A stretch of DNA of 64,000 nucleotides from Microbacterium sp. (GTDB taxonomy: Bacteria; Actinomycetota; Actinomycetes; Actinomycetales; Microbacteriaceae), in NCBI RefSeq assembly GCF_017305435.1, contig NZ_JAFKIP010000005.1, positions 372,001 through 436,000 on the forward strand. The letters are read 5' to 3'. Made by a program: the position numbers and the translations under genes. Shown in pieces: positions 50,624 to 58,783 of this stretch; the first letter of the stretch is position 1, and every line of letters starts with the position of its first letter. The notes under the pieces were generated by a model. It saw only the letters and a program-made list of their open reading frames with translations. It was not told the origin of the DNA and made no database searches.

Positions 50624-52162
50624 TCAGCTCTCCCTGTCGGCCTGTCGCGCCTCGCGTCGGGTGTCGAAGCCGAGCTCGTCGAGCGTCGGAACGTCGGATG
50701 CCGGGCCGTCGACGACGTTCGGAACGTCGGGCACGGTCGCGACGGGGGCGGTGCGGCGGCGCTTGGCCTCCTTGCGGGAGGGCTTGGCGGGTGCCTCGCG
50801 GTAGCCGTACCCGTAGCCATAGCCGTACCCGTAGGCGGCGTAGTACGAGTCGGGCCCGCGCGTGGGAACCATCGACATGACGAACCCGGCGAGCTTCGCT
50901 CCGACCGTGACGAGTGCCTCGGCGGCGCCGGTGAGTTGGTGCTTCGTCGTGCGCCCGGCGGCGACGACGAGCAGGGCTCCGCTCGTCGCGCGCGCGAGGA
51001 TCGCGGCATCCGTCACCGGGAGCAGCGGGGGAGCGTCGCAGAGCACGACGTCGAAGTCGCGCTCGAGCGCCTCGAGGAGGGTGCTCATCTGACGCGACCC
51101 GAGCAGCTCGCTCGGGTTCGGCGGCACCTTGCCGGCGGGCAGGACGTAGAGCGACCGGCCGCCCCAGGGCAGCATGACGTCTCCGACGCGCGCGCGGCCG
51201 ATCAGGACGTCGGTGAGGCCGACGCCGCCCTCGATGCCGAGGTACTCGGCGACCTTCGGCTTGCGCAGGTCGGTGTCGAGCAGCGCGACGCGCTTGCCGG
51301 CGTCGGCGAGGGCGATCGCGAGGTTGATGGTCGTGGTCGACTTGCCCTCGCTGGGGATCGAGCTCGTGATGACGAAGCTCGCCCGCCCGCCCATGTCGAG
51401 GAACTGCAGGTTGGTGCGGAGGGCGCGGAACGACTCGGCGCGCGGGCTGAGCGGGTCGGCGTGGACGATGAGCGGGCGCTCTTTCGCCTTCGTGTCGTAC
51501 GCGATCGCGCCGATGGCCGGGGCGTTCGTGATCTGCTCGGCGTCGCGCGGCGTGCGGACGCGGTTGTCGAGGGTCGTCCGCAGGACGGCGATGCCGATGC
51601 CGAGCGCGAGCCCGACGAGCGTGCCGAGTGCGAGGTTGAGCGGCACGTTCGGGCTCGACGGCTTGAGTGCCGGCTGCGCGTCGCTCACGCGGCTGAGGCG
51701 GATGGGGCTCGTCCCGTCGGCGGCCTCCGGTTCGAGCTGCGGGACCGCGGCGGAGAGGCTCGCGGCGATCGCGTTGGCGATGTCGGCGGCGCGCACCGGG
51801 TCGGGGTCGGAGACGGTGACCGTGATGAGCGTGGAGTTCAGGGCCGAGGATGCCGAGACGTCGGGCTTCAGCTCGGCGGCCGTGATGCCGAGGTCGAGGT
51901 CGGCGATGACGGGGTTGAGCACGACCGGGGTCGTCACGAGCCCGACGTAGGTGTTCATGCGCGCCTGCGTGAAGTTGGAGCCCTGCTGCAGCTCCGCCGC
52001 GGTGCCGCCGGCCTGCGTCGAGACGAAGACGGTGCTCGACGACTCGTAGATCGGGGTGCGGGTGAGCGAGTAGCCCGCGGCCGCTCCGAGCCCGACGAGA
52101 GTCAACACGACGATCACGAGCCAGTTCTTGCGGAGGATGCGGATGTAGTCGCTGAGCTCCAT
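50624..52162 (-). CDS. Wzz/tyrosine-kinase fusion for polysaccharide assembly
   Basis: A BY-kinase-type protein that controls polymer chain length and export. The 512-residue sequence starts MELSDYIRILRKNWLVIVVL (Wzz domain, first membrane helix). A periplasm-side coil and a second helix near 175-195 follow. The kinase domain has Walker A SSIPSEGKSTTT (K274), Walker A' LLDTDLRKP and Walker B VVLCDAPPLLP. The tail has eight tyrosines between 440 and 454 in the pattern YYAAYGYGYGYGYGY, the probable autophosphorylation cluster. ATG 52162 follows GAGAGGCACC; the frame is open 11 codons more. The phosphatase at 53714 is its likely partner. Confidence 0.93.
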   Translation of the reverse strand: MELSDYIRILRKNWLVIVVLTLVGLGAAAGYSLTRTPIYESSSTVFVSTQAGGTAAELQQGSNFTQARMNTYVGLVTTPVVLNPVIADLDLGITAAELKPDVSASSALNSTLITVTVSDPDPVRAADIANAIAASLSAAVPQLEPEAADGTSPIRLSRVSDAQPALKPSSPNVPLNLALGTLVGLALGIGIAVLRTTLDNRVRTPRDAEQITNAPAIGAIAYDTKAKERPLIVHADPLSPRAESFRALRTNLQFLDMGGRASFVITSSIPSEGKSTTTINLAIALADAGKRVALLDTDLRKPKVAEYLGIEGGVGLTDVLIGRARVGDVMLPWGGRSLYVLPAGKVPPNPSELLGSRQMSTLLEALERDFDVVLCDAPPLLPVTDAAILARATSGALLVVAAGRTTKHQLTGAAEALVTVGAKLAGFVMSMVPTRGPDSYYAAYGYGYGYGYGYREAPAKPSRKEAKRRRTAPVATVPDVPNVVDGPASDVPTLDELGFDTRREARQADRES

Positions 52163-52306
52163 GGTGCCTCTCGGGGGGATGCGCTGCCGGATCATGAGGG
52201 CCGGCGGTGACGGGATCAGTCTGCCACAGCGTGCGTTTCGGGCCGGTGACGAGCGGATGCCGAGGTGATGGCGGCGGCGCGCGCCCCGGCATCCCCCTAC
52301 GGGCGC

Positions 52307-53650
52307 TCACCCGCCGACTCCCGCGAGCCGATACCGCGCGGCACCGCCGAGCCGCGGCGTGCGCTGCGGATCGAGCCAGGCCGGCGGGATGAACCAGACC
52401 TTGGCATCCATCCCGGTGCCGTCGATGTCGATGTCCCACCCGTCGTCGTGGATCCGATGGTGGCAGCCGGTGCACACGAGCAGTCCGTCTTCGAGGTCGG
52501 TCGCGCCGCCGTCGCGTTTCCACCATCTCGTGTGGTGCACGTGCGTCCAGGGCGGGGGAGCCCCGCACATCGCACATCCGCCGTCGCGCTCGACGAGGGC
52601 GAGCTTCTGTGCGCGGGTGAAGCGCCGCTTCTCGCGCCCCCAGTCGAGGATCTCGCTGCCGCCGCCGAGGACGCACGGGATGACGCTCAGATCGGCCGCG
52701 AGCCGGCGCACCGCTCCCGCCGGAATGGGGGTGTCGCACCCGTCGATCGTCGCGGTGCCGATGCCCGTCTCGAGCTCCTTGAGTGTCATGCGCACGATGA
52801 CGGTAGCACCGACGCCCGTCGGCAGCTGGTCGCAGGCCGCCCCGTGCGCACAGAGGTCGGCGAGGGCGTCGGCGCGCATCTGCGCGACCGACCGGTCGTC
52901 GTGCGTCGCGTCGTCGGCGTGCTCGTTGCGCTGCAGAGTGCGCGTGACCATCGCCTCGAGCGCGTTCTTGATCGGAGCGCCCGTCTCGACGTCGAAGACG
53001 CCCGCGAGGTGCAACATTCCGTCACGTTCGTGGATCGTCAGCGACCGCTTCGCGCGGCATTCCTCATGCCGGGGCTCGACGCCGTCCGGGTCGAGCAGAG
53101 CTTCCGCGCGGGCGAGCAGGCGTGCGAACTCGTCGGCACGCAGGCCCGGGGCGCGCTCCGCGAGCTCGCGCTCCGCGGCATCCAGTCGGGCGGCATCCAC
53201 CCGGAGCGCCAGACGGTCGATCAGTCCGATGATCGCGGAGGCGGCCGTCATGCCCAGCGCGCCGGAGGCGAGGGCGGCGGCGACGTGGGGGTGCGGCGAC
53301 GGCAGGTCATCGCCGACGAGCGACGTGCGCGGGGCGGTCGCCTCGCCGACCTGGACGAGCTTGATCGCCTCGCCGACGCTCGACCCGGTCGTCGCCTGGA
53401 TGAGCGCGACAGGTGTGCGGAACCCCTGCTTCTTCGCCAGAGAGTCCTTGCCGAGCTCGACGCGCGACTGCCGCGCGATCTCGGCGGCGACGGGAGCGAA
53501 GGCCGCGTCGACCTGGCGGATGAGCGCGCCGAAAGCCTGACCGACCGCGACGAGATCACCCGGTGTCAGTGACTCGGGCGCGCGCTCGCCGCCCGCCGCC
53601 GCGAGTGCGGCGAGGGCCTTCGCGATGCCGTCGAGCCTGGTGCCTTCCAT
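52307..53650 (-). CDS. DUF222/HNH endonuclease-domain protein (13E12-type)
   Basis: A 447-residue protein with the N-terminal DUF222 helical domain and a C-terminal HNH motif. The HNH motif includes CAMCGAPPPWTHVHHTRWWK and DGLLVCTGCHHRIHDDGWD. It belongs to the multicopy actinobacterial 13E12-type family, whose role is unsettled and often guessed to be mobile or defence-related. ATG 53650 is six bases from a minus-strand TAGTGT (53657-53662), again a leaderless pattern. It interrupts the polysaccharide genes between the tyrosine kinase and its phosphatase. Confidence 0.92.
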   Translation of the reverse strand: MEGTRLDGIAKALAALAAAGGERAPESLTPGDLVAVGQAFGALIRQVDAAFAPVAAEIARQSRVELGKDSLAKKQGFRTPVALIQATTGSSVGEAIKLVQVGEATAPRTSLVGDDLPSPHPHVAAALASGALGMTAASAIIGLIDRLALRVDAARLDAAERELAERAPGLRADEFARLLARAEALLDPDGVEPRHEECRAKRSLTIHERDGMLHLAGVFDVETGAPIKNALEAMVTRTLQRNEHADDATHDDRSVAQMRADALADLCAHGAACDQLPTGVGATVIVRMTLKELETGIGTATIDGCDTPIPAGAVRRLAADLSVIPCVLGGGSEILDWGREKRRFTRAQKLALVERDGGCAMCGAPPPWTHVHHTRWWKRDGGATDLEDGLLVCTGCHHRIHDDGWDIDIDGTGMDAKVWFIPPAWLDPQRTPRLGGAARYRLAGVGG

Positions 53651-53670
53651 ATCTCGACACTAGAACATAC

Positions 53671-53688
53671 CTCCGACATCGGTCGGAG
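53671..53688. promoter_or_regulatory. Inverted repeat upstream of the DUF222/HNH gene
   Basis: CTCCGAC (53671-53677) and GTCGGAG (53682-53688) form a perfect 7-bp inverted repeat with a 4-bp centre. It covers the region just upstream of the putative -10 (53657-53662), about where a -35 should be, and so is a good candidate operator. A TTATCCACAG sequence follows it at 53689-53698. Confidence 0.5.
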
Positions 53689-53713
53689 TTATCCACAGCT
53701 CAGAGTCGAAGAT

Positions 53714-54337
53714 TCACGAGAGCGCGATCCGCGCGATCCGCTCGGCCGCCGCGAGCCCCGCCGCCATCTCGTCCGCGGACCGCTCATACGTCGCCATCGA
53801 GCGCCCGTAGGGGTCGATGACGTCGTCGTCCTCGGGGGATGCCGGGGGCAGCACGAGCCCGCGTCGCCCGGCGACGACCGCGAGCGCCGCCGCGAAGCGC
53901 TCCCGCGCATCCGCACCGCCAGGCCCCGAAGACCCCGACCCCGAAGACCCCGACCCCGCCGCCGCACGCAGCTCCTCATCGCTCACATCCGCCGCGAGCC
54001 GTGCGAGCTCGCGCACGGTGAACGCCGTCCGCACGCGCGACGGGTCGAGCTCGACGACCTCGCGGCGGTGGTCGCGGGTCATGGCGAGCACGAGATCGGC
54101 CCCGGCGATGTGCGCGAGGGTGAGGTAGCGCGCCGCGTGCTCCGCCGAGAGAGACGCGGGGATGCCGCGGGCCGCAGCCAGCTCCTGCGCTTCGGGCGTC
54201 ATGGGGGCGCCGTCCCGCGCACGGGTGCCGGCGCTCGAGACGGTGACGCCGAGATCGGCGAGCCGCGTCGCGAGGAGTTCGGCGGCGAGGGGCGACCGGC
54301 AGATGTTGCCGGTGCACACGGTGAGGATGTCGAGCAC
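53714..54337 (-). CDS. Low-molecular-weight protein tyrosine phosphatase
   Basis: Probably removes phosphate from the tyrosine kinase encoded at 50624. The P-loop CTGNICRSP starts at residue 8, and the general-acid aspartate is in DVIDPYGRS. The 207-residue product is longer than many family members because of an inserted Gly/Ser-rich stretch (GSGSSGSGSSGPGG) in the middle; its DNA consists of short tandem repeats, a sign of slippage. GTG 54337 gives the family N-terminus VLDILTVCTGN. No binding site is visible. It is divergent from the CPBP gene. Confidence 0.92.
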   Translation of the reverse strand: MLDILTVCTGNICRSPLAAELLATRLADLGVTVSSAGTRARDGAPMTPEAQELAAARGIPASLSAEHAARYLTLAHIAGADLVLAMTRDHRREVVELDPSRVRTAFTVRELARLAADVSDEELRAAAGSGSSGSGSSGPGGADARERFAAALAVVAGRRGLVLPPASPEDDDVIDPYGRSMATYERSADEMAAGLAAAERIARIALS

Positions 54338-54378
54338 GGGGGCGTCCGGGGGAGTCGGTGGCGGGAGGGCGTGACCGG

Positions 54379-54384
54379 TAGTTT
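54379..54384 (+). promoter_or_regulatory. -10 box for a leaderless transcript
   Basis: TAGTTT at 54379-54384 is followed by exactly six bases and then GTG 54391. This is the same TANNNT-N6-start layout seen at several other genes in the window. No clear -35 is visible. Confidence 0.5.
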
Positions 54385-54390
54385 GGCCAC

Positions 54391-55236
54391 GTGCCCGATC
54401 AGCATAGCGACAGCCCCCCGGCGCAGATCGCCCCCGCCGGGGCCGCCCTCGCGCCCGAAGCCGCGACCGCGACCGCCCCCGCGATCGACCCTGCAGCACC
54501 GGCCCACGAGAACCCCCGCAGGCGACGACACCGCCGCCGCACCGACTGGCGCCAGGGCGGCCGCACCGTGCGCCCGTGGAACGTGACCGTCCTCGCCGTC
54601 GCGCTCGTCGGCGTCGGCCTCGGCGTCGTCGGCGGCGGCCTCCTGGCGCGGGCGCCGCTGCCGTGGGCGCCGTTCGCCTCGACGCTCGTCCTGTGGGCCG
54701 GCATGCTCGCCGCGATCGTGTTCGCGTTCGTCCGGTCGCGCCCCGCCGGCTTGCTCCGCCCGAAGCCGATCGATCTGCTGTGGGGTGTCGGGCTGGGCCT
54801 CGCGCTGCGGCTGCTGCAGGGCTGGCTGAGCGGGGCGGATGCCACGGACTTCCCGGCCGCGCCGACGCTCGACGGTGCGCTGCCGCCCTCCTGGTGGCTG
54901 ACCGAGGCGCTGCCCGCCGGTCTCATCGCGCCGATCGTGGAGGAGTTCTTCTTCCGCACCGTGGTGCTCGTCGTCGTGTTCCAGCTGCTGCGGCGCCCGG
55001 TCGGCTCGGTCGCGGCCGGGCTGACGGCGCTGCTCGTCTCGGCGGGAGGATTCGTGCTCCTGCACGGCGCCGCCGGCGCGCTGACGCTGACGGACGGCAT
55101 CCAGCTGTTCGCCGTCGGCGGCACGTGTGCGCTGCTGGTGCTGCTGACCGGGCGCATCTGGGGCGCGGTGCTGACGCACGTCGTCTACAACGTGAGCTAT
55201 CTGGCGCTGGTGGTCATCGGCACGACGCTCGCCTGA
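54391..55236 (+). CDS. CPBP-family intramembrane protease
   Basis: A 281-residue membrane protein of the CaaX/CPBP protease family. A basic, Pro/Ala-rich N-terminal tail of about 65 residues precedes about six to seven hydrophobic segments. The motifs are PIVEEFFFR (paired glutamates), FVLLHGAAG and HVVYNVSYLA, which supply the expected metal-type residues. The substrate is unknown; in actinobacteria such proteins are often near envelope genes. GTG 54391 has the leaderless pattern. Confidence 0.88.
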   Translation: MPDQHSDSPPAQIAPAGAALAPEAATATAPAIDPAAPAHENPRRRRHRRRTDWRQGGRTVRPWNVTVLAVALVGVGLGVVGGGLLARAPLPWAPFASTLVLWAGMLAAIVFAFVRSRPAGLLRPKPIDLLWGVGLGLALRLLQGWLSGADATDFPAAPTLDGALPPSWWLTEALPAGLIAPIVEEFFFRTVVLVVVFQLLRRPVGSVAAGLTALLVSAGGFVLLHGAAGALTLTDGIQLFAVGGTCALLVLLTGRIWGAVLTHVVYNVSYLALVVIGTTLA

Positions 55237-55241
55237 GCGCG

Positions 55242-55310
55242 GTCTGAATATTCCGACAATCGATTGTGTCCGAAAATCAAGACACGCTAGAACGTCTGAA
55301 TATCGAGACA
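55242..55310 (+). promoter_or_regulatory. Operator region of the hipBA remnant
   Basis: The 17-bp motif GTCTGAATATNNNGACA occurs at 55242-55258 and 55294-55310, 52 bp apart, about five DNA turns. Between them is the perfect 12-bp palindrome ACAATCGATTGT (55256-55267). HipB-type repressors bind paired sites ahead of their operon, so these are likely its operators. Confidence 0.55.
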
Positions 55311-55331
55311 GACGCCGAGAGGAGAGCGGTC

Positions 55332-55607
55332 ATGAGCGGCAAGACGATCGACGTCGACATCCGTCGTGCCTCAGACCTCGGGCCCGTCATCGCACGCGTC
55401 CGCGAGGATCGCGGCGCAAGCCAGGAGGAGTTGGCCGAAGGCCTCGGGTTCGCGCGGTCGTACCTCGCCGCGCTCGAATCCGGTCGGCCGGTCATTCAGC
55501 TGTCGCGGCTGTTCCAAGTCATGCGGCGCCTCGGCATCCGCGTGACGCTGTCGTTTGAGAAGTCGGACGATCCGTCCCGCTCCGACGCGCTCAGCCGCAG
55601 TCGATGA
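55332..55607 (+). CDS. HipB-like XRE-family repressor
   Basis: A 91-residue DNA-binding protein. The helix-turn-helix is in VREDRGASQEELAEGLGFAR followed by SYLAALESGRPVIQLSRLFQ. A short C-terminal strand (RVTLSFEK) resembles HipB. ATG 55332 follows GAGAGGAGAG; the frame is open 22 codons upstream, over the operator region. It overlaps the next gene by four bases (ATGA), as hipB and hipA usually do. Confidence 0.85.
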   Translation: MSGKTIDVDIRRASDLGPVIARVREDRGASQEELAEGLGFARSYLAALESGRPVIQLSRLFQVMRRLGIRVTLSFEKSDDPSRSDALSRSR

Positions 55608-55861
55608 CCGAGACGCTCGAGGTCTTTCTTGCCGGCCGCCGCGTCGGGAGTCTCACCGCGACGCGCAACCGTCGCGTCGTCGAGATGGAATGGGACGAGG
55701 GTGTGGATGCCGGCGGCATCCGCATCTCGGAGAGCTTCGCGGCCGTCCCCGGGCTCTCCCCCGATCGCACGCGGCTCTCGCTCCTTCTCGGCGGGTATCT
55801 GCCCGAGGGGACACAGCGATGTCACCAAAAGTTGGATGAGAGGTTTCTCATCCTCACCTAA
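55604..55861 (+). pseudogene. Truncated HipA-like toxin fragment
   Basis: An 85-residue product matching only the N-terminal subdomain of HipA kinases: LEVFLAGRRVGSLTATRNRR, then LSLLLGGYLPEGTQ. Full HipA is roughly 400 residues with a kinase domain; none of that follows here. After LPEGTQ the sequence becomes unrelated (RCHQKLDERFLILT) and ends. It is thus most likely a decayed hipA with the kinase lost, although a naturally short HipA-N protein cannot be excluded. The repressor gene and its operators still look intact. Confidence 0.6.
55834..55853 (+). terminator. Hairpin at the end of the hip remnant
   Basis: An 8-bp perfect stem (GGATGAGA, 55834-55841, with TCTCATCC, 55846-55853) and a 4-nt loop overlap the last codons of the truncated hipA. 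It may mark the junction where the rest of hipA was lost. Confidence 0.5.
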
Positions 55862-55896
55862 GCTGTGAGTTCGTTGGGCGTCACGAGCGCGCAACA

Positions 55897-55926
55897 TGAC
55901 ACACGCCCGACACATTCGGCTGATAC
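55897..55926 (+). promoter_or_regulatory. Possible promoter of the polysaccharide cluster
   Basis: TGACAC (55897-55902) and TGATAC (55921-55926) are 18 bp apart, about 50 bases ahead of the priming transferase start. The hexamers are only fair matches. Confidence 0.35.
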
Positions 55927-55976
55927 GCTCCCCGAGCCGGGGGGCCCTGATGAAGTGACAGAAGGAGGATGCCGAA

Positions 55977-57569
55977 GTGTCGACCGATCTCCAGGTCGAT
56001 GCGACGACGGAGTCGCCTCAAGAACCCCCCGCAACCGGCGCACCGGACCTCACCTCCGACGCTCGCGGGCCCGTTCCGGCCACCCCCCGCTCCACCATGC
56101 TCCCCCCACATCCCCCCATCGACGATTGGCGCCGTCGCTTCCAGCGCCGCCTCGTCCTTAGCGACCTCCTCGTGCTCGTCTGGGTGGTCTTCGGCACCCA
56201 GATCGCCTGGTTCGGCTTCGGCAACGCGCAGCTCTCTATCGCCGCGGATGCCCGGATCTCCGACGTCTCGTACTGGTTCTTCTCCTTCCTCCTCGTGTTG
56301 CTCTGGCTCGGCGCCCTGTCGTGGAGCGATTCGCGCAGCGTGCGGGTGCTCGGTGCGGGACCCACGGAATACCTGCGCGTCGTCGACGCGAGCCTGCGCC
56401 TGTTCGGCGCGATCGCGATCGTCGCCTTCCTGACGAAGATCGATGTCGCCCGCGGCTTCCTCCTCATCAGCCTGCCGATCGGCGTCTTCGTCCTCCTGTG
56501 GACGCGTTGGCTCTGGCGGCAGTGGCTCGTCATGAAGCGCAAGACCGGCACGTTCTCGGCCCGGGTGTTGCTGGTGGGCTCGGAGGCATCCGTCGCGCAG
56601 ATCGCTCGGGAACTGCTCCGGATGCCGAGTGCCGGGTACCACGTCGTCGGGGCCTGCACGCCGTCGGGCAAGGTGGCTGATTTCGTGCCCGGCACGGCGA
56701 TCCCCGTCATGGGGAGCGTCAACGCGATCGAGCGCGCGATGGAACAGACGGGTGCCGACACCGTCGCGGTGACGAGCACCGACGAGCTGCCGCCCGACAA
56801 GGTGAAGCAGATCTCGTGGAACCTGCAGGCCGGCCGGCAGCACCTCGTGCTCGCGCCGAGCATCGTCGACATCGCCGGCCCGCGCCTGCACACCCGCCCG
56901 GTCGCGGGGCTCCCCCTTATTCATGTGGAGACGCCTCGCTTCAGCAAGGGCCAGCTCTTCCTGAAGCGCTCGGTCGACCTGACGGCGACGGTCATCGGCG
57001 TGGTGCTGCTGAGCCCCGTGTTCGCGTTCCTGGCGATGAGCGTTCGCCTGTCGTCGCAGGGGCCCGTGCTCTTCCGTCAAGTGCGCATCGGCCGCGGTGG
57101 TCGCGAGTTCACGATGCTGAAGTTCCGCTCGATGGTGACGAACGCCGAAGAGTTGCTCGAGAACCTGCAGCGGGAGCGCGCCGAGCAGGGCAGCGACTCG
57201 GGCAACGAGGTCATGTTCAAGATGAAGAACGACCCGCGCGTGACGACGATCGGTCGCATCATGCGCAAGTACAGCCTCGACGAGCTGCCGCAGCTGTTCA
57301 ACGTGCTCGGCGGATCGATGTCGCTCGTCGGTCCCCGCCCGCCCCTGCCGAGCGAGGTCGAGCAGTACGCGACGCACGTGCACCGCCGCTTCCTCGTGAA
57401 GCCCGGCATCACCGGACTCTGGCAGGTGAGCGGCCGGTCCACCCTGTCGTGGGAAGACACCGTGCGGCTCGACTTGTCGTACGTCGAAAACTGGTCGCTG
57501 GTCGGGGATATTGCGATCCTCGCGAAGACTGCTAAAGCGGCTGTAGCGCCCGGCGAGGGCGCGCACTAG
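55977..57569 (+). CDS. Undecaprenyl-phosphate sugar-phosphate transferase (WbaP-like)
   Basis: The priming enzyme that loads the first sugar phosphate on undecaprenyl phosphate. The 530-residue protein has a Pro/Thr-rich N-terminus, four to five membrane segments (about 60-180) and a nucleotide-binding-like middle (ARVLLVGSEASVAQIARELL). The C-terminal bacterial sugar transferase domain has KRSVDLTATVIGVVLLSPVF, MLKFRSM and DELPQLFNVLGGSMSLVGP. GTG 55977 follows AAGGAGGATGCCGAA. It opens the Wzx/Wzy-type cluster. The sugar cannot be told from sequence. Confidence 0.93.
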   Translation: MSTDLQVDATTESPQEPPATGAPDLTSDARGPVPATPRSTMLPPHPPIDDWRRRFQRRLVLSDLLVLVWVVFGTQIAWFGFGNAQLSIAADARISDVSYWFFSFLLVLLWLGALSWSDSRSVRVLGAGPTEYLRVVDASLRLFGAIAIVAFLTKIDVARGFLLISLPIGVFVLLWTRWLWRQWLVMKRKTGTFSARVLLVGSEASVAQIARELLRMPSAGYHVVGACTPSGKVADFVPGTAIPVMGSVNAIERAMEQTGADTVAVTSTDELPPDKVKQISWNLQAGRQHLVLAPSIVDIAGPRLHTRPVAGLPLIHVETPRFSKGQLFLKRSVDLTATVIGVVLLSPVFAFLAMSVRLSSQGPVLFRQVRIGRGGREFTMLKFRSMVTNAEELLENLQRERAEQGSDSGNEVMFKMKNDPRVTTIGRIMRKYSLDELPQLFNVLGGSMSLVGPRPPLPSEVEQYATHVHRRFLVKPGITGLWQVSGRSTLSWEDTVRLDLSYVENWSLVGDIAILAKTAKAAVAPGEGAH

Positions 57570-57637
57570 AGAATACGGCCGACGTTCAGAGCGCGACCGG
57601 AACCTTTCAACATCCTAACTGACGGAGGAAATGCGCG

Positions 57638-58216
57638 ATGAGAAGCGTAGAGGCGATTATCGGCGAGAGCGCCGCGGTGAAGCAGAGGATCTTGGCAGAT
57701 ACGGAACTGCTTGATCGCGTACGCTCCGCCGGAGATGCGATCGTCGACAGCTATCGGCGCGGAGGCCGACTTTTCACATGCGGCAATGGAGGAAGCGCGG
57801 CCGATGCTCAGCACTTCTCAGCAGAGATGACAGGTCATTTCACTCTCGAACGACCGCCTCTTGCCGCCGAAGCGTTGCATGCGAATACATCGCACATGAC
57901 AGCGGTCGGAAACGACTACAGCTACGATGACGTCTTTGCCAGGGCGCTACAGGGCGGAGGGCGGCGTGGCGATGTATTGGCGGCGTTCACGACGTCGGGA
58001 AACTCTACCAACGTTATCCGGGCGACGGAGGTCGCGCGCGATATGGGCATCACCGTGGTCGGCTTTACGGGCGAATCAGGGGGTAGGTTGGCAGATCTCG
58101 CGGACATCCTTCTAAACGTTCCCTCCGATGACACGGGTCGCATCCAGGAATCGCATGTCGCTTTCCTTCATGCGATCTCAGAGCATGTTGAACACAAGAT
58201 GTTCGGGAACAAATGA
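57638..58216 (+). CDS. gmhA: Sedoheptulose-7-phosphate isomerase
   Basis: First step of heptose synthesis: sedoheptulose 7-phosphate to D-glycero-D-manno-heptose 7-phosphate. The 192-residue SIS-fold protein has [32 protein letters not shown] and [15 protein letters not shown], matching GmhA. ACGGAGGAAATGCGCG precedes the ATG. From here on codon choice and G+C are visibly lower than in the rest of the window. It overlaps gmhB by four bases. Confidence 0.93.
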   Translation: MRSVEAIIGESAAVKQRILADTELLDRVRSAGDAIVDSYRRGGRLFTCGNGGSAADAQHFSAEMTGHFTLERPPLAAEALHANTSHMTAVGNDYSYDDVFARALQGGGRRGDVLAAFTTSGNSTNVIRATEVARDMGITVVGFTGESGGRLADLADILLNVPSDDTGRIQESHVAFLHAISEHVEHKMFGNK

Positions 58217-58782
58217 CTTGCAGTGAAGGCCCGCAGGTGCCGTGGTGTCTCTTCCTCGACCGAGACGGCGTAATCAATCGTCGCATCGTTGGTGACTATG
58301 TAAGGTCGTGGGAGGACTTCGAGTTCGTCGAAGGCGCTGTGGAGGCGATCGCCAAGCTATCTGTGATTGCCCCGAAGATTGTCGTCATCACAAATCAGCA
58401 GGGTGTCGGCAAAGAACTCATGACGGCAGAAGATCTCGACATCATCCATGGCTTGATGACGTCTGCGATCGCCGAAGCGGGTGGTCGTGTGGATGCAATA
58501 TTGTCGTGCACGCATCTCGCTGCGTCAAAGTGCGATTGCCGGAAACCGTCGCCGGGGCTCGCGATTCAGTGGCTTAGCCAGAATCTCGAGGTGGATCCCT
58601 CCATGTCCGTCATGGCTGGCGATTCGGATAGCGACATAGTGATGGCACGAAACTTGGCATCCGCAGTCGGAGGATGCGAAGCGGTCGCCATAGGCAAGGA
58701 CATCGGCGTCGATGCCGACTTCTCCTATGACTCGCTGGAAATGATGGCGAGCGATCTAGCCTGGGCATCAGGGAGGGTTTGA
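58213..58782 (+). CDS. gmhB: D-glycero-D-manno-heptose 1,7-bisphosphate phosphatase
   Basis: Removes the 7-phosphate from heptose 1,7-bisphosphate. The 189-residue HAD protein has [17 protein letters not shown] (nucleophile and acid aspartates), [13 protein letters not shown] and the zinc-binding [17 protein letters not shown]. The last catalytic block is [12 protein letters not shown]. It overlaps gmhA (ATGA) and leaves one base before hddA. Confidence 0.92.
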   Translation: MTCSEGPQVPWCLFLDRDGVINRRIVGDYVRSWEDFEFVEGAVEAIAKLSVIAPKIVVITNQQGVGKELMTAEDLDIIHGLMTSAIAEAGGRVDAILSCTHLAASKCDCRKPSPGLAIQWLSQNLEVDPSMSVMAGDSDSDIVMARNLASAVGGCEAVAIGKDIGVDADFSYDSLEMMASDLAWASGRV

Positions 58783-58783
58783 G

